From: Croceitalea marina
GTDB taxonomy: Bacteria > Bacteroidota > Bacteroidia > Flavobacteriales > Flavobacteriaceae
Length of the DNA stretch: 64,000 nucleotides
NCBI RefSeq assembly: GCF_042684265.1
Contig: NZ_JBHULB010000014.1
Location: forward strand, 62,001-126,000
Direction of reading: 5' to 3'
This document shows positions 8,763 to 16,325 of the stretch, in pieces. Numbering within the stretch: position 1 is the first letter of the stretch; every line of letters starts with the position of its first letter. A model generated the notes under the pieces. The model did not search any database and had not been told where the DNA came from. It saw only the letters and a list, made by a program, of their open reading frames with translations. The position numbers were made by a program, and so were the translations under genes.

Positions 8763-8844
8763 TGGTTGTTTAGCTCTACTTTTACTATTTAATTGTAACG
8801 CATTTTTGGTACCTGCTTCGTGTATCGTTGGTTTGGGTTTTTTT

Positions 8845-9429
8845 CTATATTTTCATCAACCTAGCCACATATTTCCCAATAACATCAAATTCCAAGTTTA
8901 CTAGAGTTCCTTCTTTATAGGTGTTAAATCGGGTATGCTCATAGGTATAAGGGATTATGGCCACGCTAAAACGGTCTTTTTTAGAATCTACCACCGTAAG
9001 ACTAGTCCCATCAATAGTTATTGATCCTTTTTCTATGGTGACATTATTTAGGCTGGAATCATAAGAAAAGGTAAAAATCCAACTGCCATCTTTCTCTTCA
9101 ACACTTTGGCAAATAGCGGTTTGGTCTACATGGCCTTGAACGATATGGCCATCTAATCGTGCGCCTAAAACCATAGCACGCTCCAAGTTTACTTTATCGG
9201 AAACCTTTAATTGTCCTAAACTCGTTTTATCCAAGGTTTCTTGTATAGCCGTAACCGTATATGAATCATTATCAATAGCAACGACGGTCAAACATACCCC
9301 GTTATGGGCGACACTTTGGTCAATTTTAAGTTCTGAGGTAATGTTAGATGTAATTGTTATATGAAGATTTTCACCCTCTTTCTTTAAGTCTTTTACCTTT
9401 CCTAAAGTCTCAATAATACCTGTAAACAT
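8845..9429 (-). CDS. ribE: Riboflavin synthase, alpha chain
   Basis: 194 residues with the diagnostic N-terminus MFTGIIE and two lumazine-binding barrels (residues about 1-88 and 97-185), each with a substrate-binding turn (SVAHNGVCLTV in the first; GSITIDGTSLTV in the second). It catalyses dismutation of two 6,7-dimethyl-8-ribityllumazine molecules to riboflavin in the cytoplasm, as a trimer. Length is normal. It is divergent from pdxA with a 58-bp gap. No FMN riboswitch fits in that gap, so regulation is not evident. Confidence 0.97.
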   Translation of the reverse strand: MFTGIIETLGKVKDLKKEGENLHITITSNITSELKIDQSVAHNGVCLTVVAIDNDSYTVTAIQETLDKTSLGQLKVSDKVNLERAMVLGARLDGHIVQGHVDQTAICQSVEEKDGSWIFTFSYDSSLNNVTIEKGSITIDGTSLTVVDSKKDRFSVAIIPYTYEHTRFNTYKEGTLVNLEFDVIGKYVARLMKI

Positions 9430-9446
9430 GTCCTTTTGAAATTACC

Positions 9447-9454
9447 TAGCTTTG
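9447..9454 (+). promoter_or_regulatory. Candidate -7 element (TAGCTTTG) for pdxA
   Basis: TAGCTTTG matches the Bacteroidota -7 consensus TAnnTTTG exactly and lies 33 bp before the pdxA start. No TTG is found at the expected ~19-bp spacing upstream, so only half of the promoter is convincing. Confidence 0.4.
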
Positions 9455-9487
9455 TAGTGTAAAAGTAGTTATTCGAATATTGATTAT

Positions 9488-10540
9488 ATGGATGGAAGTA
9501 AAAAAATACGGTTAGGCATTTCAGTGGGTGATTTAAATGGTATTGGATGTGAAGTAGCCCTAAAAACTTTTCAGGATAATAGGATGCTCGATTTTTGCAC
9601 TCCAGTTTTATTTGCTTCCAACAAGACCATATCAAACCAAAAGCAGACCTTAGGTATTGAAGTGAGTTTTAATGGCGTCCACAATGCTGCAAAGGCACTC
9701 GATGGTAAAATCAATGTGGTCAATGTTTGGAAAGAAACTCCAGAAACCGCCTTTGGTCAGGCAACGGAAGAAGGCGGAAAGTACGCTATAAAATCTTTAA
9801 GAGCGGCAGTGGAAGCCCTAAAAAAAAATGAAATAGACGTTTTGGTAACCGCCCCGATAAACAAGAACAACATACAGGCCGATGATTTTAAATTTCCCGG
9901 TCATACCGATTATTTGGCGAAAGAATTAGATGGTGAAAGCCTAATGTTCATGGTTACCGATGAACTTAGGGTAGGGCTTTTAACCGATCATATTGCGGTA
10001 AAAGATGTGGCACAAGCGATTACCACCAAATTGATTCAAGAAAAGGTGGCAACCATGGCCAAATCTTTGCAGATGGATTTTGGTATTCGTAGACCAAAAA
10101 TAGCTCTGTTAGGCATTAATCCACATAGTGGTGATAACGGCACTATTGGTGAAGAAGATGAGAAAATTATGAAACCGATTATTGAAAAATTATTTAATGA
10201 AGGGCATTTGGTGTACGGGCCTTATTCTGCAGATAGCTTTTTTGGATCTAATGGGCACGAAAAATTCGATGCGATACTGGCGGCATACCATGATCAAGGG
10301 TTGATACCTTTTAAAACACTTTCATTCGGTAAGGGGGTTAATTTTACAGCGGGCCTCAGCAAAGTAAGAACTTCGCCAGATCACGGCACGGCCTATGAAA
10401 TAGCGGGGAAAGGCATAGCAGATGAAAGCTCTTTTAAAGAAGCGGTGTTTGCAGCGATACGCATTTTTAGAAATAGAAACGAGTATGCCGAGCTTACTAA
10501 AAATCCACTAAAAAAACAGAGAGTAAAGCGTTCGGCCTAA
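9488..10540 (+). CDS. pdxA: 4-hydroxythreonine-4-phosphate dehydrogenase (PdxA)
   Basis: 350 residues matching PdxA over the full length: an N-terminal GISVGDLNGIGCEV substrate-binding turn, the metal-site segment FPGHTDYLA near residues 137-145, LLGINPHSGDNG near residues 219-230 and AAYHDQGLIPFK near residues 261-272, which supplies further metal His ligands. It oxidises 4-phosphohydroxy-L-threonine with NAD+ in the DXP-dependent vitamin B6 pathway. No other B6 gene is adjacent. In flavobacteria the gene commonly precedes yceD-rpmF-fabH-accBC, as here. Confidence 0.97.
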   Translation: MDGSKKIRLGISVGDLNGIGCEVALKTFQDNRMLDFCTPVLFASNKTISNQKQTLGIEVSFNGVHNAAKALDGKINVVNVWKETPETAFGQATEEGGKYAIKSLRAAVEALKKNEIDVLVTAPINKNNIQADDFKFPGHTDYLAKELDGESLMFMVTDELRVGLLTDHIAVKDVAQAITTKLIQEKVATMAKSLQMDFGIRRPKIALLGINPHSGDNGTIGEEDEKIMKPIIEKLFNEGHLVYGPYSADSFFGSNGHEKFDAILAAYHDQGLIPFKTLSFGKGVNFTAGLSKVRTSPDHGTAYEIAGKGIADESSFKEAVFAAIRIFRNRNEYAELTKNPLKKQRVKRSA

Positions 10541-10566
10541 CAGCAACGGATATTTTTCGTTAAAGA

Positions 10567-10596
10567 TTGGCTTTTTGTAAATAAATACTATCTTTG
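10567..10596 (+). promoter_or_regulatory. Bacteroidota sigma-A promoter for yceD-rpmF
   Basis: TTG at 10567-10569 and TATCTTTG at 10589-10596 are separated by 19 bp, matching the Bacteroidota -33/-7 promoter (TTG-N19-TAnnTTTG). Transcription should start about 10601-10604. This leaves almost no leader for the ATG at 10608 but a normal one for the ATG at 10638, supporting the latter as yceD start. Confidence 0.75.
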
Positions 10597-10637
10597 CACC
10601 CGCCTTAATGGCTGGTACACAAACCATACGCGTAAAA

Positions 10638-11171
10638 ATGAAGAAGTTGAAGGGGTTTTTTATTCCTTTCTCAGGATTGAAGTTAGGAAAACACGAGTTT
10701 GAGTACACAATTGATAATACGTTCTTTGAATCTTTTGGTTATGAAGAGTTTAATTCATCTTCAATTAACATAAAAGCTATTCTTGATAAGATGAACACGA
10801 TGATGGAATTGGATATCATCGCGTCGGGCAGTGTTAATGTGAATTGTGATCTTACCAGTGAACCATACGATCAAAAAATCGAATCAGATTTGCAACTGGT
10901 CGTAAAGTTCGGGGAAGAATATAATGATGAAGACGATGAGATTTTGATTCTACCTCACGGAGAATACCAAATCAACATTGCTCAATATGTCTATGAAATG
11001 CTGGTTTTGGCGGTTCCACAAAAAAGAGTGCACCCTGGGGTACTTGATGGAACATTAAAATCTGAGGTTTTAGATAAGCTTGAAGAATTACAACCAAAAG
11101 AGAGACAAGAAAATAAAGAAGATACAGACCCGAGGTGGGACGGACTAAAAAAATTATTAACGGATAAATAG
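10638..11171 (+). CDS. yceD: YceD-like DUF177 protein
   Basis: Taken from the second ATG (MKKLKGFFIPFSGLKLGKHEF), 177 residues; an upstream ATG at 10608 would sit about at the transcription start and lacks family similarity. DUF177 proteins have an N-terminal beta-rich half (residues about 10-90), an acidic stretch (EEYNDEDDEILIL) and a helical half containing PHGEYQINIAQYVYE. They nearly always precede rpmF and are thought to act in 23S rRNA or ribosome maturation; the mechanism is uncertain. The rpmF ATG follows after 6 bp, so both come from the promoter at 10567. Confidence 0.9.
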   Translation: MKKLKGFFIPFSGLKLGKHEFEYTIDNTFFESFGYEEFNSSSINIKAILDKMNTMMELDIIASGSVNVNCDLTSEPYDQKIESDLQLVVKFGEEYNDEDDEILILPHGEYQINIAQYVYEMLVLAVPQKRVHPGVLDGTLKSEVLDKLEELQPKERQENKEDTDPRWDGLKKLLTDK

Positions 11172-11177
11172 GCAACA

Positions 11178-11378
11178 ATGGCACATCCTAAAAGAAAAAT
11201 ATCAAGAACAAGAAGAGACAAAAGACGTACACATTATAAAGCGGTTGCACCAACAATTGCGAAGGACTCTTCAACAGGAGAAATGCACCTATACCACAGA
11301 GCCCACTGGCACGAAGGTAAATTGTACTATAGAGGGCAAATCCTTATAGACAAAACAGAGGAAGAAACTGCTGCGTAA
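11178..11378 (+). CDS. rpmF: 50S ribosomal protein L32
   Basis: 66 residues with the invariant L32 start AHPKRKISRTRRDKRRTHYK and a basic N-terminus that inserts into the 50S subunit. The second half lacks the four zinc Cys residues (LYHRAHWHEGKLYYRGQ), so this is the zinc-independent form usual in Bacteroidota. It is co-transcribed with yceD and followed by a strong terminator 26 bp after its stop. Confidence 0.98.
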   Translation: MAHPKRKISRTRRDKRRTHYKAVAPTIAKDSSTGEMHLYHRAHWHEGKLYYRGQILIDKTEEETAA

Positions 11379-11404
11379 GTAAACTCTATTTTTAAAAAAT
11401 AGCG

Positions 11405-11434
11405 ACTCCCGATGTAATTATCGGGAGTTTTTTT
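11405..11434 (+). terminator. Rho-independent terminator after rpmF
   Basis: A perfect 9-bp stem (ACTCCCGAT / ATCGGGAGT) with a 6-nt loop, running into seven T residues. It separates yceD-rpmF from fabH. Confidence 0.93.
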
Positions 11435-11551
11435 ATGGACTCAACTCAATTTTAAAAACGAACGATTTAAAGCGAAAAGTCGTAAAAAATCACTATTTTT
11501 CACCACTTTTTGGTCTATTTTCATCTTTTTTGACAAAAAACGGACACTAGC

Positions 11552-12541
11552 ATGACAAAAAAAACAGCAGCAATAACAGCTGTGGGAGCTTATCTCCCAG
11601 ATTTCATCTTAACCAATCAGCTATTGGAGACCATGGTAGATACCAATGATGAATGGATTACCAGTAGAACCGGAATCAAGGAAAGAAGAATACTTAAAAA
11701 AGAAGGTGAAGGAACATCGTACTTGGCCATAAAAGCGGCGCAAGACCTTTTGCAAAAACAAAACCTTGACCCATTAGAGATAGACTTGGTTTTGGTGGCG
11801 ACCGCAACACCAGATATGATGGTTGCTTCAACGGCAGCCTATGTGGCTTCTGAGATTGGTGCTACAAATGCTTTTTCCTATGATTTACAAGCTGCATGCT
11901 CTAGTTTCTTGTACGGAATGTCAACAGCATCTAGCTATATAGAATCAGGCAGGTACAAAAAAGTTTTATTGATAGGAGCCGATAAGATGTCTTCAATTAT
12001 AGACTATACAGATAGAACTACATGTATCATTTTCGGAGATGGGGCAGGAGCAGTTCTTTTTGAACCTAATGAAGAAGGTTTAGGTCTGCAAGACGAATAT
12101 TTAAGATCAGATGGTATTGGGAGAAATTTTCTAAAGATGGATGCCGGAGGTTCAATTTTGCCCGCATCTGAAGAAACCGTAAAAAACCGTCAGCACTACG
12201 TCTTTCAAGATGGTAAATCGGTGTTTAAATTTGCCGTTTCTAACATGGCAGATGTATCTGGCAAAATTATGGAACGTAACAATTTATCTCATGATGATGT
12301 GCAATGGTTGGTTCCGCACCAAGCCAATAAAAGAATTATAGACGCTACCGCCAGACGTATGGGGGTAGAAGATAGCAAGGTAATGATGAATATTCATCGT
12401 TATGGCAATACAACCTCGGCAACACTGCCATTACTTTTGGCCGATTATGAAAATCAATTAAATAAAGGAGACAATCTCGTTTTTGCCGCTTTTGGTGGCG
12501 GATTTACCTGGGGGTCTATTTATTTAAAATGGGCATATTAA
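11552..12541 (+). CDS. fabH: Beta-ketoacyl-ACP synthase III
   Basis: 329 residues with the full KAS III catalytic triad: Cys116 in AACSSF, His256 in VPHQANKR and Asn286 in GNTTSA. Further family blocks are NDEWITSRTGIKERRI and the C-terminal FGGGFTWGS. It condenses acetyl-CoA (or a branched starter acyl-CoA) with malonyl-ACP to start type II fatty-acid synthesis in the cytoplasm. It leads a fabH-accB-accC group that links malonyl-CoA supply to the first condensation. The plsX gene often found between rpmF and fabH in other phyla is absent here. Confidence 0.97.
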   Translation: MTKKTAAITAVGAYLPDFILTNQLLETMVDTNDEWITSRTGIKERRILKKEGEGTSYLAIKAAQDLLQKQNLDPLEIDLVLVATATPDMMVASTAAYVASEIGATNAFSYDLQAACSSFLYGMSTASSYIESGRYKKVLLIGADKMSSIIDYTDRTTCIIFGDGAGAVLFEPNEEGLGLQDEYLRSDGIGRNFLKMDAGGSILPASEETVKNRQHYVFQDGKSVFKFAVSNMADVSGKIMERNNLSHDDVQWLVPHQANKRIIDATARRMGVEDSKVMMNIHRYGNTTSATLPLLLADYENQLNKGDNLVFAAFGGGFTWGSIYLKWAY

Positions 12542-12568
12542 CTAACTAGAATAACTAAATCAAATTCA

Positions 12569-13054
12569 ATGGATATTAAAGAAATTCAAAGCTTGATCAA
12601 GTTTGTTGCCAAATCTGGTGCAAGTGAAGTGAAGTTGGAAATGGAAGATATCAAGATTACCATTCGTACCGGTGATCAGTCAAGTTCTCCAGAGACAACT
12701 ATAGTGCAACAAATACCTATGGCTCAGGCTCCGGTAGCTGCTGCCCCACAAGCTCCTGCAGCACCCGAAGCCACACCGGCCGCTCCAGCTGCTGCTGCCT
12801 CTGATGATTCAAAATATATCACCATTAAGTCTCCAATTATAGGTACTTTCTATAGAAAGCCTGCGCCTGACAAACCTAACTTTGTTGAGGTTGGCAAAGA
12901 GATACAACAGGGTGATGTGCTTTGTGTGATTGAAGCGATGAAACTTTTTAATGATATTGAATCTGAAGTTTCAGGAAAAATCGTCAAAATATTAGTTGAT
13001 GATTCTTCTCCGGTAGAATTTGACCAACCTTTATTTTTGGTTGACCCATCATAA
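12569..13054 (+). CDS. accB: Biotin carboxyl carrier protein of acetyl-CoA carboxylase
   Basis: 161 residues in the usual three parts: an N-terminal helical and strand region (residues 1-50), a flexible Ala/Pro-rich linker (about 55-87) and a C-terminal biotinyl barrel (about 88-161). The biotin-acceptor lysine is Lys125 in IEAMKLFND. It shuttles carboxybiotin between AccC and the carboxyltransferase. It lies 27 bp after fabH. The 91-bp gap to accC is filled by a GTTTA-type inverted repeat array. Confidence 0.97.
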   Translation: MDIKEIQSLIKFVAKSGASEVKLEMEDIKITIRTGDQSSSPETTIVQQIPMAQAPVAAAPQAPAAPEATPAAPAAAASDDSKYITIKSPIIGTFYRKPAPDKPNFVEVGKEIQQGDVLCVIEAMKLFNDIESEVSGKIVKILVDDSSPVEFDQPLFLVDPS

Positions 13055-13058
13055 TTTT

Positions 13059-13138
13059 AAGTTTAGAAGTTTGAAGTTTAAAGTTTAAAGCAAACGCTTT
13101 CAAACAAATAAACTACTAAACGGTAAACTCTTAAACTA
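13059..13138. repeat. GTTTA/TAAAC inverted heptamer array between accB and accC
   Basis: The left arm (13059-13090) holds four AAGTTTA/G units in tandem; the right arm (13097-13138) holds about five TAAAC or CAAAC units. The arms are complementary around an AAAGC-AAAC-GCTTT centre, so the transcript could fold into a long AU-rich hairpin inside the operon. A role in mRNA processing or differential expression of accB and accC is possible. Confidence 0.6.
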
Positions 13139-13145
13139 AAAGAAT

Positions 13146-14498
13146 ATGTTCAAAAAAATATTGATTGCCAATAGGGGGGAAATTGCACTTCGTGTGATAC
13201 GAACATGCAAAGAAATGGGTATCAAAACGGTGGCGGTTTATTCAAAGGCCGATGAAGAAAGCTTACACGTGCGTTTTGCCGACGAAGCAGTTTGTATTGG
13301 CCCTGCGCCAAGTAGCGAATCTTATTTAAAAATCCCAAATATTATTGCAGCGGCCGAAATTACAAATGCAGACGCGATTCATCCGGGATATGGATTCCTT
13401 TCCGAAAATTCGAAGTTTTCAAAAATCTGTTCCGAGCATGATATAAAGTTTATCGGCGCTTCTGGTGATCAGATAGACCGAATGGGAGACAAGGCTACGG
13501 CCAAAGAAACAATGAAAAAAGCCGGAGTGCCATGTGTTCCTGGTTCAGATGGTTTGCTCAAAGATGTAACAGACGCAAAGAAGACAGCCAAAAAAATGGG
13601 CTATCCCGTAATGATTAAAGCTACCGCAGGTGGCGGAGGAAAAGGAATGCGTGCTGTTTGGAGTGAAGAGGAAATGGAAGATTTATATAATAGTGCTGTA
13701 CAAGAAGCTTCTGCGGCTTTTGGTAATGGCGCTATGTATATGGAGAAGCTAATTGAAGAACCTCGACACATCGAAATTCAGATTGTTGGTGACCAGTACG
13801 GTAAGGCATGTCACCTTTCTGAGAGGGACTGTTCGGTACAAAGAAGACACCAAAAGCTTACCGAAGAAACCCCATCTCCTTTTATGACTGACAAGTTAAG
13901 GGATGACATGGGAAAAGCCGCTGTAAAAGCCGCTGAATATATTAAGTACGAGGGAGCTGGAACAGTAGAATTTTTGGTAGATAAGCACCGAAATTTTTAC
14001 TTCATGGAAATGAATACACGTATTCAAGTAGAGCACCCGATTACTGAACAAGTTGTTGATTACGATTTAATACGTGAGCAGATTTTAGTAGCTGGTGGTG
14101 TGCCAATTTCAGGAAAGAATTATTATCCGAAACTCCATTCGATAGAATGTAGAATCAATGCGGAGGATCCCTATAACAACTTTAGACCTTCACCTGGTAA
14201 GATTACTACATTACATACCCCAGGGGGCCATGGTATTCGTTTAGACACACATGTTTATAGCGGCTATATTATTCCACCAAACTATGATTCTATGGTGGCA
14301 AAATTGATTACTACGGCACAGACTCGTGAAGAGGCTATCAATAAAATGCGCCGTGCTTTAGATGAGTTTGTAATTGAAGGAGTTAAAACGACCATACCCT
14401 TTCATAGACAGTTAATGGATGAGCCAGATTATTTGGCGGGTAATTATACTACCAAATTCATGGAAGATTTTGAAATGGATGAAAAATATGACTATTAA
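13146..14498 (+). CDS. accC: Biotin carboxylase subunit of acetyl-CoA carboxylase
   Basis: 450 residues with the complete biotin carboxylase/ATP-grasp architecture: the N-terminal FKKILIANRGEIALRVIRT, the glycine-rich ATP lid KATAGGGGKGMR (residues about 158-169), HIEIQI, and the active-site block EMNTRIQVEHPITE (about 297-310). The C-terminal domain begins near ECRINAEDP. It carboxylates biotin on AccB using ATP and bicarbonate. A terminator starts 4 bp after the stop, closing the fabH-accB-accC unit. Confidence 0.97.
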   Translation: MFKKILIANRGEIALRVIRTCKEMGIKTVAVYSKADEESLHVRFADEAVCIGPAPSSESYLKIPNIIAAAEITNADAIHPGYGFLSENSKFSKICSEHDIKFIGASGDQIDRMGDKATAKETMKKAGVPCVPGSDGLLKDVTDAKKTAKKMGYPVMIKATAGGGGKGMRAVWSEEEMEDLYNSAVQEASAAFGNGAMYMEKLIEEPRHIEIQIVGDQYGKACHLSERDCSVQRRHQKLTEETPSPFMTDKLRDDMGKAAVKAAEYIKYEGAGTVEFLVDKHRNFYFMEMNTRIQVEHPITEQVVDYDLIREQILVAGGVPISGKNYYPKLHSIECRINAEDPYNNFRPSPGKITTLHTPGGHGIRLDTHVYSGYIIPPNYDSMVAKLITTAQTREEAINKMRRALDEFVIEGVKTTIPFHRQLMDEPDYLAGNYTTKFMEDFEMDEKYDY

Positions 14499-14501
14499 AA
14501 C

Positions 14502-14525
14502 AAACCCCGATCTTTCGGGGTTTTT
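14502..14525 (+). terminator. Rho-independent terminator after accC
   Basis: AAACCCCGA-TCTT-TCGGGGTTT stem-loop followed by a T-run. It ends only 6 bp before the ATG of the next gene on the same strand. Confidence 0.9.
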
Positions 14526-14531
14526 GCTTTT

Positions 14532-15644
14532 ATGGAATTAAGTTATTGGGAATATAAGACATGGCTTTCGAACATAGATTTTACTATTGTGGGGAGCGGT
14601 ATAGTTGGCCTTACGACTGCGATTCATCTTAAAAAGCGTTTTCCTAAAGCGAAGGTTCTTATTTTAGAAAGAGGGATGTTACCACAAGGTGCGAGCACAA
14701 AAAATGCGGGCTTTGCCTGTTTTGGTAGTGCATCTGAACTACTTTCAGACTTAAAGACGCATACAGAAGATGAGGTGCTTCAATTGGTAAAACAACGTTG
14801 TGAAGGCATACAGAAACTTCGAGAATTAGTGGGCGATAAGGCACTAAATTTTGAACAAAACGGAGGGCATGAGTTGTTTTTGGAAAAGGAAGGCAAGCTC
14901 TTTCAAGAATGTGAGGAAAGCTTACCATACCTAAACAAGCTTTTACTACCAGTTTTTAAAGAAGGAGCTTTTGAGCTAAATACAAATACTTATAATTTTG
15001 AAGGAATTATACCTTCTTATATTACCCAAAAGTTCGAAGGTCAAATAGATACGGGAAGTATGATGACAGCACTTCTTCATATTGCCAATAAAGAGGGTAT
15101 TCTTATTCTGAATTCGGTAAACGTTGAGGACTTTTTTGAAAATGAAGATAACGTTTCTATAAAAACAAGTCAGTTTGAATTTTGTACTCAAAAACTCCTA
15201 ATTACTACAAATGGTTTTGCTTTCCAATTCTTAAATGAAAATGTAAAGCCGGCAAGAGCACAAGTGTTAATTACCAAACCAATTTCTGATCTAAAGTTAA
15301 AGGGCACCTTTCATTTTGATGAAGGCTATTATTATTTTAGGGACATTGATAACAGAATCTTGTTCGGGGGTGGCCGAAACTTAGACTTTGATGCTGAAGA
15401 AACGACCACATTTGGTAGAACAAAATTGGTACAAGAGCAATTGGAGCAGTTTCTAAAAACGGTCATACTACCCGACTCCGTTTTTGAAATAGAACAACGT
15501 TGGAGCGGAATCATGGGCGTAGGAAACAAAAAGAAACCAATTATCAAGCAGCTATCCAATAACGTCTTTTGCGGCGTTCGCTTAGGCGGTATGGGTATCG
15601 CCATTGGAAGTCTAGTTGGAAAAGAGCTCGCCGATTTACTTTAA
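14532..15644 (+). CDS. FAD-dependent oxidoreductase, DAO/glycine-oxidase family
   Basis: 370 residues. The N-terminal Rossmann dinucleotide site is GSGIVG (residues 21-26), followed by VLILERG, whose Glu should bind FAD ribose, and by GASTKNAGFACFG, typical of the DadA/DAO fold. The C-terminal VGNKKKPIIKQL and GVRLGGMGIAIGS blocks close the FAD domain. It should oxidise an amine or amino acid with FAD; the substrate cannot be told. The ATG begins right after the accC terminator with no room for a promoter, so it depends on read-through or a promoter inside accC. Its stop overlaps the stop of the convergent ABC gene. Confidence 0.88.
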   Translation: MELSYWEYKTWLSNIDFTIVGSGIVGLTTAIHLKKRFPKAKVLILERGMLPQGASTKNAGFACFGSASELLSDLKTHTEDEVLQLVKQRCEGIQKLRELVGDKALNFEQNGGHELFLEKEGKLFQECEESLPYLNKLLLPVFKEGAFELNTNTYNFEGIIPSYITQKFEGQIDTGSMMTALLHIANKEGILILNSVNVEDFFENEDNVSIKTSQFEFCTQKLLITTNGFAFQFLNENVKPARAQVLITKPISDLKLKGTFHFDEGYYYFRDIDNRILFGGGRNLDFDAEETTTFGRTKLVQEQLEQFLKTVILPDSVFEIEQRWSGIMGVGNKKKPIIKQLSNNVFCGVRLGGMGIAIGSLVGKELADLL

Positions 15645-16306
15645 ACCTTTCTGCCGTCCAATAGATTTACAATTCTTGAACCATAGGCGGCATTTTTTTC
15701 GGAGTGGGTCACTTGTATAATAGTAACCCCATCTTCTTGGTTTAATTTTTTAAAAAGCTCCATTATTTCCTCACTTTGTTGCGAGTTTAAATTCCCGGTA
15801 GGTTCATCTGCTAAAATTAGTTTGGGATTTGCAATTAGGGCACGTGCTACACCAACAAGCTGTTGTTGCCCCCCGCTCAATTGAGCCGGGAACAAATCTT
15901 TTTTGCCCACAATATTAAAACGGTCCAACATATCGGCAACCATGGCTTTCCGTTCCGCACCCTTATATTTTTTATATAGCAAAGGCATCTCTAGGTTCTC
16001 TTGAACCGTAAGCTCATCCAATAAATGATAAGATTGAAAGACAAAGCCTATATATTCTTTGTACAGATTAGCCCTATGTTTTTCTTTGAGTGTATGAACC
16101 GATTCATCTAAGAAATGATACTCACCTTCGTCAAAAGTATCTAACATACCAATTACATTCAATAGTGTGGATTTACCTGAACCTGAAGGTCCCATAACGG
16201 AGATAAACTCTCCTTCTTCTACCTGTAGATTAATGTCTTTTAACAGAAAGATTCTTTGACCTCCTGAATTGACCCATTTGAAAATATTATTTAGTTGTAG
16301 TAGCAT
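15641..16306 (-). CDS. MacB/LolD-type ABC ATPase, last gene of the permease array
   Basis: 221 residues: Walker A GPSGSGKST (39-47), Q-loop in FVFQSYHLLDEL, ABC signature LSGGQQQ, Walker B LILADEP and H-loop VTHSE. Two deviations stand out: the signature is followed by LVGVARAL instead of the usual RVAIARAL, and the D-loop reads GNLNS instead of GNLDS. It is the last gene of the P5-P1 unit, 19 bp after P1, and should power FtsX/MacB-type permeases in the inner membrane. It is one of only two such ATPases for eleven permeases. The changed D-loop might alter ATPase coupling, but expression and activity are untested. Confidence 0.92.
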   Translation of the reverse strand: MLLQLNNIFKWVNSGGQRIFLLKDINLQVEEGEFISVMGPSGSGKSTLLNVIGMLDTFDEGEYHFLDESVHTLKEKHRANLYKEYIGFVFQSYHLLDELTVQENLEMPLLYKKYKGAERKAMVADMLDRFNIVGKKDLFPAQLSGGQQQLVGVARALIANPKLILADEPTGNLNSQQSEEIMELFKKLNQEDGVTIIQVTHSEKNAAYGSRIVNLLDGRKV

Positions 16307-16325
16307 AGTATAATTATTTTAATTT

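Noticed and set aside
9430..9487. FMN riboswitch ahead of ribE
   Set aside because: The 58-bp gap is too short for the RFN element and none of its conserved blocks is present.
10608..10637. Earlier ATG as the start of yceD
   Set aside because: It lies within a few bases of the predicted transcription start and the extra ten residues do not resemble the family N-terminus.
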